64,000 nt of DNA from Edaphobacter aggregans DSM 19364. GTDB lineage: Bacteria; Acidobacteriota; Terriglobia; Terriglobales; Acidobacteriaceae. Under the pieces are notes generated by a model. That model ran no database searches. It was not told where the DNA came from and saw only the letters and a list, made by a program, of their open reading frames with translations. The position numbers and the translations under genes are program-made. Position 1 is the first letter of the stretch, and each line of letters opens with the position of its first letter. Below are positions 61,898-64,000 of this stretch, piece by piece. The stretch covers positions 124,001 to 188,000 of the forward strand of contig NZ_JQKI01000001.1 of NCBI RefSeq assembly GCF_000745965.1, in the 5' to 3' direction.

Positions 61898-62710
61898 ATG
61901 AAGTACTGCAGACTCCTCACCCTCTCCGGCTCACCCCGCTATGCCCTCGTCGAAGAGCGCAACGGCACCCTCTGGGCCACCGCACTCATGGAGCCCCCCG
62001 TCGAAGACCTCGCCGCCCAACTCGCCATCCTCAACTCCCCCGAACCCTTCACCCCCGCGCCCCTCGCCTCCCTCCAACTCCTCCCACCCGTCACGCCCTC
62101 CAAGATCCTCTGCATCGGCCGCAACTACAAAGAGCACGCCGCCGAGCTAGGCAACGAGGTCCCCGCCGAGCCTCTCCTCTTCCTCAAGCCCCCATCCTCC
62201 CTCCTTGCGCCCGGCGGAGTCATCAAGATGCCCGCCCTCTCCAAGCGCGTCGACTACGAGGGCGAACTCGCCATCGTCATCGGCAAGCGCTGCACAAAGC
62301 TCAGCCCCGCCGAAGACCCCCTCGACTACATCCGCGGCTACACCATCGTCAACGACGTCACCGCCCGCGACATTCAGAAGTCCGACGGCCAGTGGACCCG
62401 CGGCAAAGGCTGGGACACCTTCTGCCCCGTAGGCCCCATCGTCTCCGACGAGATCGACCCGCTAGACGGCGACCCCGTCACCGTCACCACCCGCCTCAAC
62501 GGCCAGGTTAAACAGCAAGGCTCCACCGCCGACCTCATCTTCCCCCTCGACTTTCTCCTCCGCTACATCACCGCATCCATCACACTCGAACCCGGCGACA
62601 TCATCCCCACCGGAACCCCCTCCGGAGTAGGCCCCGTCCAACCCGGCGACACCGTAGAAGTCGAGATCACCAACCTGGGCATCCTCCGCAACACCTTCGC
62701 CCCCGAGTAA
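61898..62710 (+). CDS. Fumarylacetoacetate hydrolase family protein
   Basis: 270 residues. FAH fold: KILCIGRNYKEHAAELGNEV, DYEGELAIVIGKRCTKLSPA, GYTIVNDVTARDIQKSDGQW, TRGKGWDTFCPVGPIVSDE, and GDIIPTGTPSGVGPVQPGD. Metal ligands Glu/Glu/Asp are in YEGEL and ND-TARD. Hydrolyses or isomerises 2-oxo-acids in aromatic degradation, e.g. 2-hydroxyhepta-dienedioate isomerase. ATG 61898 is about 60 bases after the repeat. Confidence 0.92.
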   Translation: MKYCRLLTLSGSPRYALVEERNGTLWATALMEPPVEDLAAQLAILNSPEPFTPAPLASLQLLPPVTPSKILCIGRNYKEHAAELGNEVPAEPLLFLKPPSSLLAPGGVIKMPALSKRVDYEGELAIVIGKRCTKLSPAEDPLDYIRGYTIVNDVTARDIQKSDGQWTRGKGWDTFCPVGPIVSDEIDPLDGDPVTVTTRLNGQVKQQGSTADLIFPLDFLLRYITASITLEPGDIIPTGTPSGVGPVQPGDTVEVEITNLGILRNTFAPE

Positions 62711-62741
62711 TCTCTCCTCACCGAGTCATTCCTCCCGCGTC

Positions 62742-62775
62742 GTCATTCTGAGCCGCAGGCGAAGAATCTCAGTAT
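62742..62775 (+). repeat. Interspersed GTCATTCTGAGCCGCAGG repeat
   Basis: GTCATTCTGAGCCGCAGGCG, AAGAATCTCAG. Same family as 61795, with CGAAGAATC at the end. Confidence 0.7.
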
Positions 62776-62799
62776 TTCGCCTTGCGCACCATAAATCAC

Positions 62800-62869
62800 G
62801 GCCGGATGCCCCATTCATGACGCAGCTTCATCGCCGGCATGAAGGGGACATTCGCGCGAAGCGCGAACC
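62800..62869 (+). repeat. Two-hairpin palindromic repeat, copy L
   Basis: GGCCGGATGCCCCATTCATG, ACGCAGCTTCATCGCCGGCA, TGAAGGGGACATTCGCGCGA, AGCGCGAACC. Hairpin 2 is TTCGCGCgaaGCGCGAA, changed at the same pair positions on both arms compared with TTCGAGC/GCTCGAA: a covarying, structure-preserving change. Directly before the RAYT remnant. Confidence 0.88.
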
Positions 62870-62901
62870 GCTCTCCTCCCGTACGCGCTAAGAATCCCAC
62901 C

Positions 62902-62981
62902 ATGCCCATAGGCCTGGAACGCCGCCAGACCACAGGCCAGTTCCACTTCATCACCTTAGGTTGTCACTTCCGCCGATCCAT
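62902..62981 (+). pseudogene. Truncated REP-associated tyrosine transposase (RAYT, Y1_Tnp)
   Basis: MPIGLERRQTTGQFHFITLG, CHFRRS is the characteristic N-terminus of RAYT/IS200-like REP transposases (GLERxxxxGxxHFITxxC). After about 26 residues homology ends and the convergent gene at 62982 begins; the catalytic HUH motif and Tyr are absent. Non-functional remnant. It lies 33 bases after palindromic repeat L, as REP transposase genes do with their repeats. Confidence 0.75.
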
Positions 62982-63491
62982 CTACCCCGTCGTTTCGAAG
63001 CGCCGCCCAACACTTGTGGCGCACCCCGTCGCAATCAAGTTGCCGCTGGTATCGAGTATTTCAAGCTTGGTTGTATCGGTGAACTCGTCGGCATCCTTAT
63101 CCAGCTCAATTGCCCGCGTGAGTCTGTGTGTCTGTATCCAGACTCCGGCAGGGTTAAAGATGAAGACCTCCGTGACCGCACTGTAATTATGGCCGCCCGT
63201 ATGCGCCCAGACTCCATAGCCGGGAGTGGCTACCGCCGGCGGCTGGCCTGCGGTCGTAAAGGTCAGAATCCCCCCTTTGGCGAAGGCAAATAGCGCCGGG
63301 AAGGTCCTCTGCGCTGCGCCCGTCTGACAGTCGCGAACCGTGAGCTGTACGCGCCACATCCCCTCAAGCCGGCCCGCCCGCGATTCCGAGTTGCCCTCTT
63401 GAGCATTCAGCCCCGATGTTAGAAAAAGCATGACCGCCAGCGCGAACACTGACAGCAAGTCTATTCCGGAAACCGCCCTTGAGTTTCTCAT
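62982..63491 (-). CDS. Secreted hypothetical protein (lipocalin-like strands)
   Basis: 169 residues; ATG 63491 with AGAGGAG 6 bases upstream. Signal peptide FALAVMLFLTSGLNAQ. EGMWRVQLTVRDCQTGAAQR, TFPALFAFAKGGILTFTTAG, GVWAHTGGHNYSAVTEVFIF, NPAGVWIQTHRLTRAIELDK, ADEFTDTTKLEILDTSGNLI form regular strands, like small barrel proteins. Two Cys. Function unknown. Confidence 0.72.
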   Translation of the reverse strand: MRNSRAVSGIDLLSVFALAVMLFLTSGLNAQEGNSESRAGRLEGMWRVQLTVRDCQTGAAQRTFPALFAFAKGGILTFTTAGQPPAVATPGYGVWAHTGGHNYSAVTEVFIFNPAGVWIQTHRLTRAIELDKDADEFTDTTKLEILDTSGNLIATGCATSVGRRFETTG

Positions 63492-63735
63492 TTAGTTTCT
63501 CCTCTTTTGCAACATCTGTCCGGGCCCGGTCGACGCTTGGATTCCACTACTGCAAAGAGTCACTTGTAAAGCCCCTCCTGGGGTATGCCTCTCTCCCGCC
63601 GCGAAGCCCAACCCAAAACGTCATCTCCAACCATTCACGGTCTTTTCAACTAACCACCAACCACTAACAACTGCCTCTCAAAGCGCAACGCCCACACCCT
63701 TGGTAAAATCAAATAAGCAGCGAAGGGAGCGAAAA
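63492..63735. other. Divergent intergenic region before transaldolase gene
   Basis: 244 bases with the motif ACTAACCACCAACCACTAAC, AACTGCCTCT at 63650, shared with 59203-59225 and (more loosely) 37825. The transaldolase ribosome site AAGGGAG is at 63724. Confidence 0.5.
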
Positions 63736-64000
63736 ATGGCGACAATTCTCGAACAACTCCGTAGCATGACCACCGTCGTGGCCGACACCGGAGATATCAA
63801 CTCCATCAAGCAGTACAAGCCGACGGACTCCACCACCAATCCGTCCCTCATCCAGGCCGCCGCCGGCATGCCCGAGTACCAGCCCATCGTGGACGGAGTC
63901 CTCACCCAGGCCCGCAAGGACGAAGGCCCCGCCGCCTCCGACGAAGAGGTCGCCAAACAGGCCTTCAAGACCCTCGCTGTAGCCTTCGGCAAGAAGATCC
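63736..64000 (+). CDS. tal: Transaldolase, 3' end outside window
   Basis: First 88 residues. [60 protein letters not shown] is the TalB-type N-terminus including the conserved TDSTTNPSL motif; the Schiff-base Lys lies beyond the window. Pentose phosphate pathway: transfers dihydroxyacetone from sedoheptulose-7-P. AAGGGAG is 6 bases upstream of the ATG. Confidence 0.95.
   Translation, partial: MATILEQLRSMTTVVADTGDINSIKQYKPTDSTTNPSLIQAAAGMPEYQPIVDGVLTQARKDEGPAASDEEVAKQAFKTLAVAFGKKI

Overview
The window looks like chromosomal DNA of a GC-rich Acidobacteriota, most likely a Terriglobia relative of Granulicella, Edaphobacter or Terriglobus. This is inferred from the PadR plus giant MacB-like permease pair of the acidobacterial ADOP type, the many secreted carboxypeptidase-regulatory-like and YXWGXW proteins, the glycoside-hydrolase, sulfatase and glycosyltransferase content, and intergenic palindromic repeats. 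No phage, conjugative element, rRNA, tRNA or CRISPR array was seen.

Layout. 0-13 kb is largely core: a cut-off CDS, a secreted S9 peptidase, TrmJ-like methyltransferase, a YXWGXW surface protein, DNA primase (dnaG), a Wzx-type flippase, a GH79-like hydrolase, an AbrB/Doc toxin-antitoxin pair and the primary sigma factor (rpoD). 13-21.6 kb is an eroded accessory segment: a twice-frameshifted DUF1254-type gene, a copy of the rpoD tail, a GT87-type mannosyltransferase, an omega-like small protein, a YciF-like ferritin-fold protein, three 3' fragments of one XRE antitoxin-like gene and seven copies of a two-hairpin repeat. 21.6-33.5 kb carries a cupin, a sulfatase with a dockerin-like tail, an amidohydrolase, a shortened cytochrome b, a SpoIIE phosphatase, a BON/glycine-zipper stress pair and a GT39-GT2 operon. 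33.5-41.6 kb holds a TM2 protein, a frameshifted GH31 enzyme and several small secreted proteins. 41.7-45 kb is a coherent redox-stress module: RclC-like membrane protein, AhpD-like peroxidase and an RclR-like AraC regulator, with a duplicated 55-bp control region flanking an inserted alpha/beta hydrolase. 45-56 kb has a MITE-like element, a class A beta-lactamase, a Zn alcohol dehydrogenase, murQ, a frameshifted alpha carbonic anhydrase and ruvB. 56-64 kb has PadR/ADOP, DUF4126, a GNAT enzyme, an Fn3 lipoprotein, a fumarylacetoacetase-family enzyme, a truncated REP-associated transposase and the start of transaldolase.

Themes. The strongest unexplained signal is the family of palindromic repeats that sits directly against stop codons. 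It occurs beside a RAYT transposase remnant and three antitoxin remnants, suggesting REP-like mobilisation that has carried or captured gene ends. Four genes are broken by single-base or unresolved indels (DUF1254, GH31, alpha carbonic anhydrase, a small hypothetical); these may be real decay or assembly errors and need reads to decide.
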